DNA of 64,000 bases from Dysgonomonas sp. ZJ279 (GTDB lineage: Bacteria > Bacteroidota > Bacteroidia > Bacteroidales > Dysgonomonadaceae): positions 310,001 to 374,000 of the forward strand of contig NZ_JAAKEL010000001.1 of NCBI RefSeq assembly GCF_011039205.1, read 5' to 3'. Positions 37,220-46,705 of the stretch are shown one piece after another. Position 1 is the stretch's first letter, and every line of letters begins with the position of its first letter. Position numbers and translations under genes: made by a program. The notes beneath the pieces are model-generated. The model saw only the letters and a program-made list of their open reading frames with translations, did not search any database and had not been told where the DNA came from.

Positions 37220-38563
37220 ATGAAACTAAGTCCTCTGACAGCCATATCTCCGATCGATGGCCGTTATCGTAGTAAAACCGATAATCTGGCTTCTTATTTT
37301 TCCGAATATGCACTAATCAAATATCGGATATTAGTTGAGGTTGAATATTTCATCGCATTATGCGAATTACCTCTTCCTCAGTTGAAAAATGTAGATAAAA
37401 ATGTTTTTCCTCAATTGAGATCAATTGTATCTGATTTTACGGAAGAAGATGCTTTGAATATAAAAGAAATAGAAAAAACTACAAATCATGATGTAAAGGC
37501 TGTTGAATATTTCATTAAAGAAAAATTTGATATTTTAAACCTGCATGATTATAAGGAGTTTATTCACTTCGGGCTAACATCTCAGGATATAAATAATACG
37601 TCTATTCCTCTCTCGTTGAAAGATGCTTTGAATGAAGTATATTACCCAATGGTAGAAGAATTGATTACCAAGCTTAAGGCTAAAGCAAACGACTGGGCTG
37701 ATATTTCTATGTTGGCAAAAACACATGGTCAGCCGGCCTCTCCGACTCGTTTAGGAAAAGAGATAATGGTTTTTGTCAGTCGTCTCGAAGGACAATTGGC
37801 AATATTAAAATCGGTACCATTGTCTGCTAAATTTGGTGGGGCTACTGGGAATTATAATGCTCATAATGTTGCTTATCCGTCTTATGACTGGAAAGCTTTT
37901 GGTAATAAATTTGTTTCGGAAAAGTTAGGTTTAGTAAGAGAAGAGTGGACAACTCAAATTTCTAACTATGATAATCTGGCTGCGGTATTTGATGCAATGA
38001 AACGTATTGATACTATTATGATCGACTTAAATAGAGATTTTTGGCAATATATCTCTATGGAATACTTCAAACAAAAGATCAAGGAAGGTGAAATAGGATC
38101 ATCAGCGATGCCTCATAAAGTAAATCCTATTGATTTTGAAAATGCAGAAGGAAACCTCGGAATAGCAAATGCTATTTTGGAACACCTATCTGCTAAATTG
38201 CCTATATCCCGTTTGCAAAGAGATTTGACAGACTCGACAGTATTGCGTAATATCGGAGTGCCTATGGGGCATATAGTGATAGCGCTACAAAGCACGTTGA
38301 AAGGCTTGGATAAATTATTGTTGAACAAGGATGCATTATACAGAGACTTGGAAAACTGCTGGCCTGTGGTAGCCGAAGGTATTCAAACAATTCTTCGCCG
38401 CGAAGGTTATCCAAAGCCTTATGAAGCTTTGAAAGAACTTACCCGTACGAACGAAGCTATAACAGGGAAGTCTATTGCCGATTTTATAAATGGGCTGAAC
38501 GTGAGTGATTCCGTGAAAGACGAATTAAGAAAAATAACACCTCATACCTATACAGGTATATAA
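37220..38563 (+). CDS. purB: Adenylosuccinate lyase
   Basis: Splits fumarate from SAICAR and adenylosuccinate in purine synthesis. The 447 residues, with the N-terminus LSPLTAISPIDGRYRS, follow the E. coli-type PurB. The TSQDINNTS motif and the flexible signature loop SSAMPHKVNPIDFENAEGNL hold the active-site residues. It is cytoplasmic. It is the first gene of a likely operon with the pseudouridine synthase and asnS. Confidence 0.97.
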   Translation: MKLSPLTAISPIDGRYRSKTDNLASYFSEYALIKYRILVEVEYFIALCELPLPQLKNVDKNVFPQLRSIVSDFTEEDALNIKEIEKTTNHDVKAVEYFIKEKFDILNLHDYKEFIHFGLTSQDINNTSIPLSLKDALNEVYYPMVEELITKLKAKANDWADISMLAKTHGQPASPTRLGKEIMVFVSRLEGQLAILKSVPLSAKFGGATGNYNAHNVAYPSYDWKAFGNKFVSEKLGLVREEWTTQISNYDNLAAVFDAMKRIDTIMIDLNRDFWQYISMEYFKQKIKEGEIGSSAMPHKVNPIDFENAEGNLGIANAILEHLSAKLPISRLQRDLTDSTVLRNIGVPMGHIVIALQSTLKGLDKLLLNKDALYRDLENCWPVVAEGIQTILRREGYPKPYEALKELTRTNEAITGKSIADFINGLNVSDSVKDELRKITPHTYTGI

Positions 38564-38616
38564 AGAAACGTAACCGTGAGGTTATTTTAATAACAATTTA
38601 TTTAAACAGAAAAGAA

Positions 38617-40074
38617 ATGGTAACAGACAATGGTAATGAAAGAGAAAGCCGTGATGGTGACTCTTCATCAAATGGATCAGATTCAGTAAAGAAAAAACGC
38701 ACGCGCGTAGGTGATCTGCGCAAGCAAAACTATGATGCTCCGGCTTCTGATAGGGACAGAAATCCTTACAAATCAAATTCGGAAGGATCATCTCGCTCAT
38801 CTTACGGCTCATCAGATAGTCAATCAAGACCATCTTACGAAAGAAGAGATAATAGCGAACGACGCCCTTATAGTAATCAAGGATATTCAGATAATCGCGG
38901 CGGCGGAGGTTATTCCGACAATCGTGGTGGTGGCTACTCTGACAACCGTGGTGGCGGTTACTCAGATAATCGTAGCGGTGGTTATTCTGACAATCGTGGT
39001 GGCTACTCTAACAATCGCGGAGGAAATGATAATCGTGGCGGTTATTCAGATAATAATCGTGGTGGTGGCTATTCTAACGATCGCAGAAGTGGCGGTTACT
39101 CTGACAATCGCGGCGGTGGTGGCTACTCGAACAACCGTGGAGGCGGAGGCTATTCTAATAATCGTGGTGGTAATGACAATCGCGGTGGTGGTCGTCCAAG
39201 CAATCAGGATAGAGGCGGTCGTCCTTCGTTCAGAACGAATGATGGTCGTTCATCATACAATAATGCAAGTGGTTCAAGAGGTTTCAACGGTCCGGAGCCA
39301 AGCGGTCCAAAGAAACTGATGAAGCCTGTTAAGTATAAAGAAAATGTAGATCCAAGTACTCCTTTACGTTTGAATAAATATTTGGCTAATGCCGGAGTTT
39401 GTTCTCGTCGTGAGGCTGATGCTCTTATCACATCGGGAGTAATCAAGGTAAATGGAGAAGTTGTAAATGAATTAGGAGCTAAAGTGACACGTGCAGATAT
39501 GGTTACTTTCAACGATCAACCGATACGTCTCGAAAGCAAAGTATATGTATTGCTTAACAAGCCTAAAAACTGTGTGACAACATCGGATGATCCTCAAAAT
39601 CGTACTACGGTAATGGATCTGGTAAAAGGTGCATGCCCTGAGCGTATTTATCCTGTAGGTCGTCTTGATAGAAACACAACAGGTGTACTTCTTTTGACAA
39701 ATGATGGTGATTTGGCATCAAAGCTAATGCATCCGAAATTCAAAAAGAAAAAAATATATCAGGTAACTCTTGATCGTGATGTTACAATAGAAGATATGCA
39801 AACTATTGCCGATGGTGTTGAGCTCGACGATGGAGAAATTCATGCAGATTCAATCGCTTATCAGGCAGAAGATATATTAAATGTGGTTGGTATTGAAATT
39901 CACTCTGGCCGTAATCGTGTTGTACGTCGTATATTCGAAAAACTGAACTATCAGGTTGTAAAACTGGATCGTGTTTATTTTGCCGGATTAACGAAGAAAA
40001 ATGTACAACGTGGAAAATGGCGTTACCTGTCGGAAAAAGAAGTGAATATGCTTCGTATGGGAGCTTTTGAGTGA
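38617..40074 (+). CDS. rRNA pseudouridine synthase (RluB/RsuA-like) with Arg-Gly-rich N-terminal tail
   Basis: 485 residues. The first 230 or so are polar and low in complexity. They include about a dozen degenerate copies of a unit like GGYSDNRGG between about residues 88 and 191. The S4 RNA-binding domain (LRLNKYLANAGVCSRREAD, about 250-268) and the pseudouridine synthase domain with GRLDRNTTGVLLLTNDGDL (catalytic Asp in RLD) follow. The tail probably adds RNA affinity or self-association, which is inferred. It is between purB and asnS. Confidence 0.93.
   Translation: MVTDNGNERESRDGDSSSNGSDSVKKKRTRVGDLRKQNYDAPASDRDRNPYKSNSEGSSRSSYGSSDSQSRPSYERRDNSERRPYSNQGYSDNRGGGGYSDNRGGGYSDNRGGGYSDNRSGGYSDNRGGYSNNRGGNDNRGGYSDNNRGGGYSNDRRSGGYSDNRGGGGYSNNRGGGGYSNNRGGNDNRGGGRPSNQDRGGRPSFRTNDGRSSYNNASGSRGFNGPEPSGPKKLMKPVKYKENVDPSTPLRLNKYLANAGVCSRREADALITSGVIKVNGEVVNELGAKVTRADMVTFNDQPIRLESKVYVLLNKPKNCVTTSDDPQNRTTVMDLVKGACPERIYPVGRLDRNTTGVLLLTNDGDLASKLMHPKFKKKKIYQVTLDRDVTIEDMQTIADGVELDDGEIHADSIAYQAEDILNVVGIEIHSGRNRVVRRIFEKLNYQVVKLDRVYFAGLTKKNVQRGKWRYLSEKEVNMLRMGAFE
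38878..39190 (+). repeat. Degenerate tandem repeat coding for Gly-Tyr-Ser-Asp-Asn-Arg units
   Basis: Imperfect units of about 24-30 bases repeat within the pseudouridine synthase gene, coding for variants of GGYSDNRGG. Third-base variation between units suggests selection on the protein rather than recent slippage. Confidence 0.85.
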
Positions 40075-40094
40075 GAAATAAAAATTAAAGATAC

Positions 40095-41498
40095 ATGGAA
40101 ACTATTCGTAGAACAAAGATTGTAGACATATTTCGTAAGCCTGATTTAGGCGCAGTAGTAAGCATAAAAGGTTGGGTCCGTACTATGCGTGGTAATAAAT
40201 TTGTGAAATTTATTCACATGAATGACGGCTCCACAATAAATAATATTCAGGTTGTAGCAGATGTAGAAACTTTTGGCGAAGAATTCTTCAAAAGAATAAG
40301 CACCGGTGCATGCCTCCATGTTGTAGGACTTTTGGTTGAATCTCAAGGTCAGGGACAAAATTGCGAAATTCAGGCGAAAACAATCGAGATTTACGGAGAA
40401 GCTAATCCGGAAGAATATCCTTTGCAAAAACAAAAAAATGGTCCGTCATTAGAATTTTTAAGGGAGATTGCTTATTTGCGTCCTCGTACGAATACTTTCG
40501 GAGCTATTTTTCGTATACGCCATCACATGTCTTATGCAATACATAAGTACTTTAATGATAATGGATTCTTCTATTTTCACACACCAATTGTAACAGGTTC
40601 TGATGCAGAGGGTGCAGGCTCCATGTTTCAGGTAACTACACTCGATGTAAATAATCCTCCCCGCACGAAAGAAGGAGCGATTGATTATAAAGAGGATTTC
40701 TTCGGAGGGCAAACAAACCTTACAGTCTCGGGTCAGCTTGAAGGAGAACTTGGAGCAATGGCATTGGGTGGTATTTATACTTTCGGGCCGACATTTCGTG
40801 CCGAGAATTCAAATACACCGCGCCACTTAGCCGAATTTTGGATGATTGAACCTGAGGTTGCATTCAACGACATTCATGATAACATGGATTTGGCTGAGGA
40901 TTTTATGAAGTATCTGATTAGTTACGCTCTCGAAAACTGTGCTGACGATATCGCTTTCTTATCTGAAAAATACGATGCGGAACTTATAGACAGATTGAAG
41001 TTTGTTGTTGAAAACGACTTTGTGCGTTTAACTTATACCGAGGGTGTCGATATTCTTGAGAAATCAGGACAGAAATTCGAGTTCCCTGTTTATTGGGGTG
41101 CCGATCTTCAATCAGAACATGAGCGTTATCTGGTAGAGAAACACTTTAAACGCCCTGTTATTTTGACAGATTATCCGAAAGAGATTAAATCTTTCTATAT
41201 GAAACAAAATGAGGATGGGAAAACTGTTCGCGGAATGGATGTACTTTTCCCTAAGATTGGTGAAATCATTGGCGGATCGGAACGTGAAGCAGACTATGAT
41301 AAATTAATGGCTCGTGTGAAAGAATTGGATATGAATGTAGATTCTATCTGGTGGTACACCGAGATCCGTAAATTTGGAACAGCTCCTCACTCGGGATTTG
41401 GATTAGGATTTGAGCGTTTGATATTATTTATTACAGGTATGGCAAATATCCGTGATGTAATACCTTTCCCTCGCACTCCTAACAATGCAGAATTTTGA
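40095..41498 (+). CDS. asnS: Asparaginyl-tRNA synthetase
   Basis: Class II synthetase charging tRNA-Asn. The 467 residues have an N-terminal OB-fold anticodon domain ([18 protein letters not shown]), the motif 2 region ([20 protein letters not shown]) in the catalytic core and motif 3 ([16 protein letters not shown]) at the end. The C-terminus [11 protein letters not shown] is as in AsnRS. It is the last gene of the purB operon, with a terminator after it. Confidence 0.97.
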   Translation: METIRRTKIVDIFRKPDLGAVVSIKGWVRTMRGNKFVKFIHMNDGSTINNIQVVADVETFGEEFFKRISTGACLHVVGLLVESQGQGQNCEIQAKTIEIYGEANPEEYPLQKQKNGPSLEFLREIAYLRPRTNTFGAIFRIRHHMSYAIHKYFNDNGFFYFHTPIVTGSDAEGAGSMFQVTTLDVNNPPRTKEGAIDYKEDFFGGQTNLTVSGQLEGELGAMALGGIYTFGPTFRAENSNTPRHLAEFWMIEPEVAFNDIHDNMDLAEDFMKYLISYALENCADDIAFLSEKYDAELIDRLKFVVENDFVRLTYTEGVDILEKSGQKFEFPVYWGADLQSEHERYLVEKHFKRPVILTDYPKEIKSFYMKQNEDGKTVRGMDVLFPKIGEIIGGSEREADYDKLMARVKELDMNVDSIWWYTEIRKFGTAPHSGFGLGFERLILFITGMANIRDVIPFPRTPNNAEF

Positions 41499-41519
41499 TA
41501 TTTGAATAATACGATATGT

Positions 41520-41558
41520 AAAAGCAGCAGGATTTAATTCTTGCTGCTTTTGTTTTTT
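41520..41558 (+). terminator. Terminator after asnS
   Basis: A 12-bp stem (41520-41531 with 41540-41551, one G-T pair), 8-base loop, then TGTTTTTT. Confidence 0.88.
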
Positions 41559-41570
41559 ATATTACTTTTG
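41541..41570 (+). promoter_or_regulatory. Promoter of the polytopic membrane protein gene
   Basis: TTG at 41541-41543 and TACTTTTG at 41563-41570 are 19 bases apart. The -33 element lies in the 3' arm of the asnS terminator stem. The start codon is 25 bases after the -7 box. Confidence 0.6.
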
Positions 41571-41595
41571 CTAATGTTACTTTACAAGGAAGAAA

Positions 41596-42999
41596 ATGAA
41601 TTTCGTACAACCGGATATATTTAACCGCAGTGTTGCATTTGTGAGCAATTTATATGATAAATTAGAATCGAAGTTTACGTCTATCAGTCATAATAAGTTG
41701 TCGGGAAATATATCATGGATTTTGGTAATACTAATCTGCTTTAGTATTCTTCTTATTCTCAATATTTTTACGCCAATGACAGCCGATGATTTTGGCTATC
41801 TTTATATTCATGCCGAGGATGGTGCACGCGTTACCTCAATAGGTGATATCTTTCAGTCTCAATACAATCATTATTATATGTGGGGTGGGCGCAGTGTAGT
41901 TCATTTTATAGCACAAGCACTCTTGTTATTACCTCCGTTTGTTATCGATTTGTTGAATACGCTGGCATATATGGCTTATACTTTTCTTATTTATTGGTTT
42001 ATAAAGGGGCGAAAAGCAGGTAGCATATTATTATTTATATTAGTCAATCTGGCAATCTGGTTCATTCAACCTGCGTTTGGAGATACTATTCTCTGGATCA
42101 CAGGCAGTGCTAATTATTTATGGGGAACAACCCTTATTCTTCTATTTCTTCTTCCTTTCAGGCTTTATAATGGTCATAAACTGAATAGAATTTCTATGAT
42201 AATCTGTTCTATCACCTTTTTTATCTTCGCCTTTATTGCGGGATGGACAAATGAGAATACGGCAGGTGCAATGTTGCTTATGGCAATCTTATTTTTAATT
42301 TATTATCGTTCCCGAAAATGGGATATTCCCGTATGGGCGATAACAGGTCTGATAGGAGCATTGATAGGATATATTATTATGATTCTTGCACCCGGAAATG
42401 CTGTCAGAGCAGGAGAGGCTGGACATCTAGGTCTGTTCATTATATGCTATCGTCTTTTGATGCATACATTGACGCTGTTTACTGATTATGGAATACTTAT
42501 TCTATCTTATTTAGTTATTTGGGTACTCTCTAGACGTTTCTCTAGGGAAGAATCGAAAGATAGCCTGGAGTTGTCTCTAATCTTTTTAGTTGGAGCTTTA
42601 GCTGCTATCTATACAATGATATTCTCCCCATCGTTTCCTCCTCGGGCATGGTTCGGTATTCTAACATTTTTCATAATAGCTATTGGTATTTTGTTTTATA
42701 ATTTTGATTATAAAAACAAGTTCCTGCGTCAGATAAGAGTCTCTATGCTCACGGTCGGATTTATTGCTTTCGCTTTCTCGTTTTATTTGGCGGCAAAAGA
42801 TGTAAGCAGATTTTATTCTGTTTATAAAGAAAGGCAGATGTTAGTTGAAAAAGCTAAAAGGGAAGGTGCTACGACTTGCGAATTTGAAAGATACATTGCC
42901 GATACAAAGTTTGTACATACCGAAGAGGTTCTTTCGAGGCACATGATGCATGGTTATTATGGTATAGAGATCGTATTTAAAGAATCACTGCAAGAATAG
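41596..42999 (+). CDS. Polytopic membrane protein (DUF6056-like, possible GT-C glycosyltransferase)
   Basis: 467 residues with about ten hydrophobic segments and a short C-terminal soluble part. Near the first segment is TADDFGY, an acidic pair in the place used by GT-C enzymes, and later come ITGSANYLWG, WTNENTAGAM and APGNAVRAG, which I associate with DUF6056 proteins. Such proteins may transfer sugars from lipid carriers; this is inference. It converges with the LysE-type gene, separated by 10 bases. Confidence 0.72.
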   Translation: MNFVQPDIFNRSVAFVSNLYDKLESKFTSISHNKLSGNISWILVILICFSILLILNIFTPMTADDFGYLYIHAEDGARVTSIGDIFQSQYNHYYMWGGRSVVHFIAQALLLLPPFVIDLLNTLAYMAYTFLIYWFIKGRKAGSILLFILVNLAIWFIQPAFGDTILWITGSANYLWGTTLILLFLLPFRLYNGHKLNRISMIICSITFFIFAFIAGWTNENTAGAMLLMAILFLIYYRSRKWDIPVWAITGLIGALIGYIIMILAPGNAVRAGEAGHLGLFIICYRLLMHTLTLFTDYGILILSYLVIWVLSRRFSREESKDSLELSLIFLVGALAAIYTMIFSPSFPPRAWFGILTFFIIAIGILFYNFDYKNKFLRQIRVSMLTVGFIAFAFSFYLAAKDVSRFYSVYKERQMLVEKAKREGATTCEFERYIADTKFVHTEEVLSRHMMHGYYGIEIVFKESLQE

Positions 43000-43009
43000 T
43001 TACATAACG

Positions 43010-43648
43010 TTATATAATAGTCAAGCCTGAGAAGATTCCGACTATTCCGACCAAAATTAAAATAGTTCCAATTATCCGATTGAAAATCTGAAGTCCTCTG
43101 GGGTTAAATCTCCTGCGTAATTTATTTACGAGATATGTAATTAGCAGCCACCACAAAAATGCTCCTACGCCGATGAAAAGCACAGTTACCAGATCGAAAA
43201 GGAACGACTTATTAGCGTCAATAACATTGAAGCGTGCAAAAAGGGCTATATAAAGAAAGAGGGTTGCTATATTTGAAATGGTGAGGATAAGGGAGGATGC
43301 AAAAACTTTCCAGTATGATTTTTTATTTTCGCTAAGCTTAGCTAAACTTTTAGACGGATTTTTTCTGAAAATGACATAACCGAAGACTATGAGAACAAGG
43401 CTACCGATGATTTTTAGAGGACCTTCGTGCTGCTGAATAAATTCGGTACTAAAGCCAAGCCCTAGTGCTGCTATTATGGCGAAAAAAGCGATAATCATAT
43501 CTCCGCCGACAGCTCCGAATCCAGTAGCTAGTCCGTATTTTTTTCCATCATTCAAAGTGCGTTGTACACAAAGCATTCCTACAGGACCCATAGGGGCAGA
43601 GGATAGGAAGCCAATGAATAATCCTTTTATAATGATTTCTAACATCAA
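43010..43648 (-). CDS. LysE-family exporter
   Basis: 212 residues, six hydrophobic segments. The N-terminal SSAPMGPVGMLCVQRTL is the family signature (the GP..GP-like motif), and GFGAVGGDM follows. LysE proteins export amino acids or related small molecules; the substrate is not visible. It could start at either of two adjacent ATG codons. A TATCTTTG -7 box is upstream at 43742-43749 on the minus strand. Confidence 0.85.
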   Translation of the reverse strand: MMLEIIIKGLFIGFLSSAPMGPVGMLCVQRTLNDGKKYGLATGFGAVGGDMIIAFFAIIAALGLGFSTEFIQQHEGPLKIIGSLVLIVFGYVIFRKNPSKSLAKLSENKKSYWKVFASSLILTISNIATLFLYIALFARFNVIDANKSFLFDLVTVLFIGVGAFLWWLLITYLVNKLRRRFNPRGLQIFNRIIGTILILVGIVGIFSGLTII

Positions 43649-43741
43649 TTACCTTTTTCTGGTAAGTATTCCGTCATATTTCTATTCCGTAAATTGGTTG
43701 AATAACTAATACATATGCGAAATATTGCCCGCTCATCAAGG

Positions 43742-43749
43742 CAAAGATA
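43742..43749 (-). promoter_or_regulatory. Putative -7 box for the LysE-type gene
   Basis: TATCTTTG read on the minus strand, 94 bases before the start; no -33 box at normal spacing. Confidence 0.4.
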
Positions 43750-43794
43750 CTATCAAAAACTTAATAACCCGTGTTATATTTATTTAAAATAGTA

Positions 43795-43829
43795 AAGTAC
43801 TGCCATATTATGTTAATCTGACAGTACTT
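43795..43829 (-). terminator. Weak hairpin after the TonB-dependent receptor gene
   Basis: AAGTACTG (43795-43802) pairs with CAGTACTT (43822-43829) around a 19-base loop, with a T-rich stretch beyond it on the minus strand. Confidence 0.4.
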
Positions 43830-43837
43830 CATTTCTG

Positions 43838-46126
43838 TTATAAGGAGCTTAATTTCAGTCCTATAAAGAATGTTCTGGGTAGCGATGGTCCATAAATATA
43901 TTCTGAATCCCTATTAGGTCCTTTATCAAAATCCTTTTGCCTCTGATCAAACATATTCTGGATTCCACCATTTATTTCCAGATTATTTGTTGCATTCAGA
44001 TTGAAAAAATAGGATAGTTTAATAGTCATATCCATAAAACTCGGCGTTCTTACTGTTCTATCTACCATTATTCCTTCTGCTCCTGCAAAATGAGGGGTAA
44101 GCATAGGGCCTGTATATACACCTGATAGTGATGCGGCATAGCTCTTTTTAGGGGTGGCAGTTGCCGTGAAAAATCCATAGGTGTCGGGAGAACGGAGCAT
44201 TTCTTTCACAGGAGGAAGTGTCGGTTCGCTAGACCAGCTTATAGGAACAGTGTATCTACTTCTTTGCAGAGTAAATCCTCCTTGCACTTCTAGCCAGTTG
44301 ACAGGCTGTATTGTAGCTTCCATATTTACGCCATATACATAAGCTCCATCTCCATTTTTGCGGGTCATAATTGTATTACCTTGTTCGTCGCTGCCTGTTT
44401 CTTCAGTAATGAATACTCTATTTATTTTTGTGTAAAAGCCTTCGACTAAAAAATACGAATAGATTTTATCATTATAAAAAGTGAAATCAGCCCCACCGTT
44501 TATTGAACTCGAATATTCGCGTTTGAGATCTTTATCTAAAACTGTAATGGTAGCACTGCCTCCTATAATAGGTACATCAAGATCTGACGCTGTTATCTGA
44601 GGTGCGCGATATCCCATCGAATAGGCGGCTCTTAAGTTTATCTTCTCTGTCAATTTGTAACGTAGGCTACCACGAGGAATGATATTGATGTTGTGAAGCA
44701 TATTGTGTTTGTCGGCTCTTATTCCTAGGATAAGTGTCAGGTTATCATCTTTCCATTCATTCTGAGCAAATAGGCTACCGATATTTACTATTTGTTTGAT
44801 ATCCCTGCTATGGATAGAGTCATTCAGATTCGTATATTCTTGTGTATATCCGATAGTGAATTTAGCAGGCATAAATAATAATTTATCCATGTTGATTTCG
44901 TACAAAGCAGTTCCGGTCGCAGCTATCTCATATGTTTTTCCATATCCGTTCGGATCAAAACCTGCTCCGTAGTATCCCGTTCTTCTTGTGTCTTGGAGGG
45001 ACGCATGTATAGATAGTTTTTTCTTATGGTCTTCGCTAAGGTGAGTGTATCCCGCACCTCCCGAATGGATATAATAATCTGTAGTTTCTGCAATCATAGC
45101 TTGATGAGGAGGTTTATCCATATTGTCTCCCCCTCTTCGGTATTCAGATATATAATGGTATTCGAAAGTTATTTTATCGCGAAGAGTTGGTTTTACAAAC
45201 GATCTTAACCCAATAGATGAAGCTCTGTTTTTTCCAATTTCGGAGAAACCGTCACCATTAGCATCCCAAGGATCACGACTACGCATATTGGCAAAAAGCG
45301 AAATTCCCGATGTTTTGGATCTGTCTACAAATGATGAATTGAGGAACACGGTATTGTCTGCAGATTTTCCATCTATCATAGATAGGTTATATCTGACCTG
45401 ATATGAATTTTTTTCCGGTTCTTTCGTTATTATGTTCATGACACCCCCGATGGCATTCGATCCATATAAAACGGAACCTCCTCCACGAATAACTTCTACT
45501 TGTTCGATCATATTGGTTGGCAATTGCTCTAAGCCGTACATTTGCGTTAACGAACTGAAGATGGGCTGACCGTCCATCAGCATTTGAGAATATTGTCCCT
45601 CCAGCCCGTTGATTCTGACTTCTTGCGTTCCGCAGTTCTGGCAGTTCGTTTCGACTCTAAGTCCTGGCATATAATTTAATCCCTGAGAAAGAGATACGGA
45701 GTTGGTTGCTTCAAATGTTTTTGTTGTCAATTGGTTTACTACGACTGGTGATAGCTTTCTGTTTAAAGCTCTGGCTGAGGCTTCAACTGAAACTTCATTT
45801 AAGAGCTGGCTTTCGGGTTCTATGTATAAACTTACATTTTTCGTTTCATTGTTAGCTATGTTCACCTCCAATCTCGAACTTGCATAACCTAAATATTGTG
45901 TGGTTAGTATATATGTGCCTGCCGGTATATTATTCAGAGAGAAATGTCCTGTCTCGTCCGACATAACTGCACGCTCGGTATTTTCTATTTTTACGATAAC
46001 TCCTGGTAGGTGTTCTTCGGTTTGGCTGTCGAGAACATGCCCTTTTATTGCTGAAGCTCTTGGCTGTTGAGCCGATATGCTGAGAAAGCACACTATATAA
46101 AATGATAAAAGTATAATCTTTTTCAT
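43838..46126 (-). CDS. TonB-dependent receptor with NCQNCG plug motif
   Basis: A 762-residue outer-membrane transporter. It has a signal peptide (MKKIILLSFYIVCFLSISAQ), a carboxypeptidase-regulatory-like domain (about 27-110), a plug domain (about 125-240) and a 22-strand-type barrel. The plug contains NCQNCGTQEVRING, with two cysteines, and later GGGSVLYGSNAIGGVMNI. This plug form marks a Bacteroidetes subgroup; its substrate is not known to me, and metal or metal chelate uptake is an inference. No SusD partner follows. The upstream gene codes a histidine-rich membrane-anchored protein. Confidence 0.9.
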   Translation of the reverse strand: MKKIILLSFYIVCFLSISAQQPRASAIKGHVLDSQTEEHLPGVIVKIENTERAVMSDETGHFSLNNIPAGTYILTTQYLGYASSRLEVNIANNETKNVSLYIEPESQLLNEVSVEASARALNRKLSPVVVNQLTTKTFEATNSVSLSQGLNYMPGLRVETNCQNCGTQEVRINGLEGQYSQMLMDGQPIFSSLTQMYGLEQLPTNMIEQVEVIRGGGSVLYGSNAIGGVMNIITKEPEKNSYQVRYNLSMIDGKSADNTVFLNSSFVDRSKTSGISLFANMRSRDPWDANGDGFSEIGKNRASSIGLRSFVKPTLRDKITFEYHYISEYRRGGDNMDKPPHQAMIAETTDYYIHSGGAGYTHLSEDHKKKLSIHASLQDTRRTGYYGAGFDPNGYGKTYEIAATGTALYEINMDKLLFMPAKFTIGYTQEYTNLNDSIHSRDIKQIVNIGSLFAQNEWKDDNLTLILGIRADKHNMLHNINIIPRGSLRYKLTEKINLRAAYSMGYRAPQITASDLDVPIIGGSATITVLDKDLKREYSSSINGGADFTFYNDKIYSYFLVEGFYTKINRVFITEETGSDEQGNTIMTRKNGDGAYVYGVNMEATIQPVNWLEVQGGFTLQRSRYTVPISWSSEPTLPPVKEMLRSPDTYGFFTATATPKKSYAASLSGVYTGPMLTPHFAGAEGIMVDRTVRTPSFMDMTIKLSYFFNLNATNNLEINGGIQNMFDQRQKDFDKGPNRDSEYIYGPSLPRTFFIGLKLSSL

Positions 46127-46292
46127 GTCAGTATATATGTTATATGGCTATAAACAGATGGGTTAGAACTAGTTTATACGCCAAATCATCGCCTGCAATA
46201 AATTATTATTTCAGACTATGAATAAATAAAATGTAATGAATTAAGATCGGATAGGTTTATCTCGATCAATATGGATTCTGTTCAGAATTTTA

Positions 46293-46694
46293 TTAAGAAA
46301 GAATGCCGATGATAGAATTAAGAGTAGAAGGAGGAGCTCTTAGGTTGAAATAAGGGACTTCTATTGGGGAAACTTCGCTTAATATGGGCTGTTGGTAAGG
46401 TATTACCCGAAAAGATAGATGGACGAACGCTATTGTATTGCCCGAAGCCTCGAAAGAAGTAAGATTGGATAATTGATTAAGCGTGAAAAATCCTGCTGCA
46501 TTGTGGCTATGCGTTTCAAAGGGAGGTATGTCTTTATCTCCCGGATTTTGAGTCGCTTTGTTGTAAGGATGAGAGTGTACATATATTGCACCTTGGTATA
46601 CGTGCATATGTACAAAATAAGAAACACAGCCATAATATCCTATGTATAACAGGAGTAATAATCTGGCTGTGTATTTTATTTTATTTGCAATCAA
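46293..46694 (-). CDS. Small histidine-rich membrane-anchored protein
   Basis: 133 residues from a TTG at 46694, the only sensible start that keeps the hydrophobic helix (LLLLLYIGYYGCVSYFV, about 12-28); an ATG at residue 30 would remove it. After the helix comes a histidine cluster: HMHVYQG, HSHPY and HSHNAAG. It starts 11 bases after the DUF4270 stop and 166 bases before the TonB-dependent receptor gene on the same strand. I do not know the family. A role in binding a metal for the receptor is possible but unproven. Confidence 0.62.
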   Translation of the reverse strand: MIANKIKYTARLLLLLYIGYYGCVSYFVHMHVYQGAIYVHSHPYNKATQNPGDKDIPPFETHSHNAAGFFTLNQLSNLTSFEASGNTIAFVHLSFRVIPYQQPILSEVSPIEVPYFNLRAPPSTLNSIIGILS

Positions 46695-46705
46695 TTTTAT
46701 TTAGG

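Noticed and set aside
39000-39190. Repeats that could suggest a CRISPR array
   Set aside because: Units are adjacent, coding and imperfect, with no unique spacers.
38711-39319. 202-residue open frame rich in Val, Ile and Thr
   Set aside because: It is a shifted-frame shadow of the Gly-Tyr-Ser-Asp-Asn-Arg repeats in the pseudouridine synthase gene.
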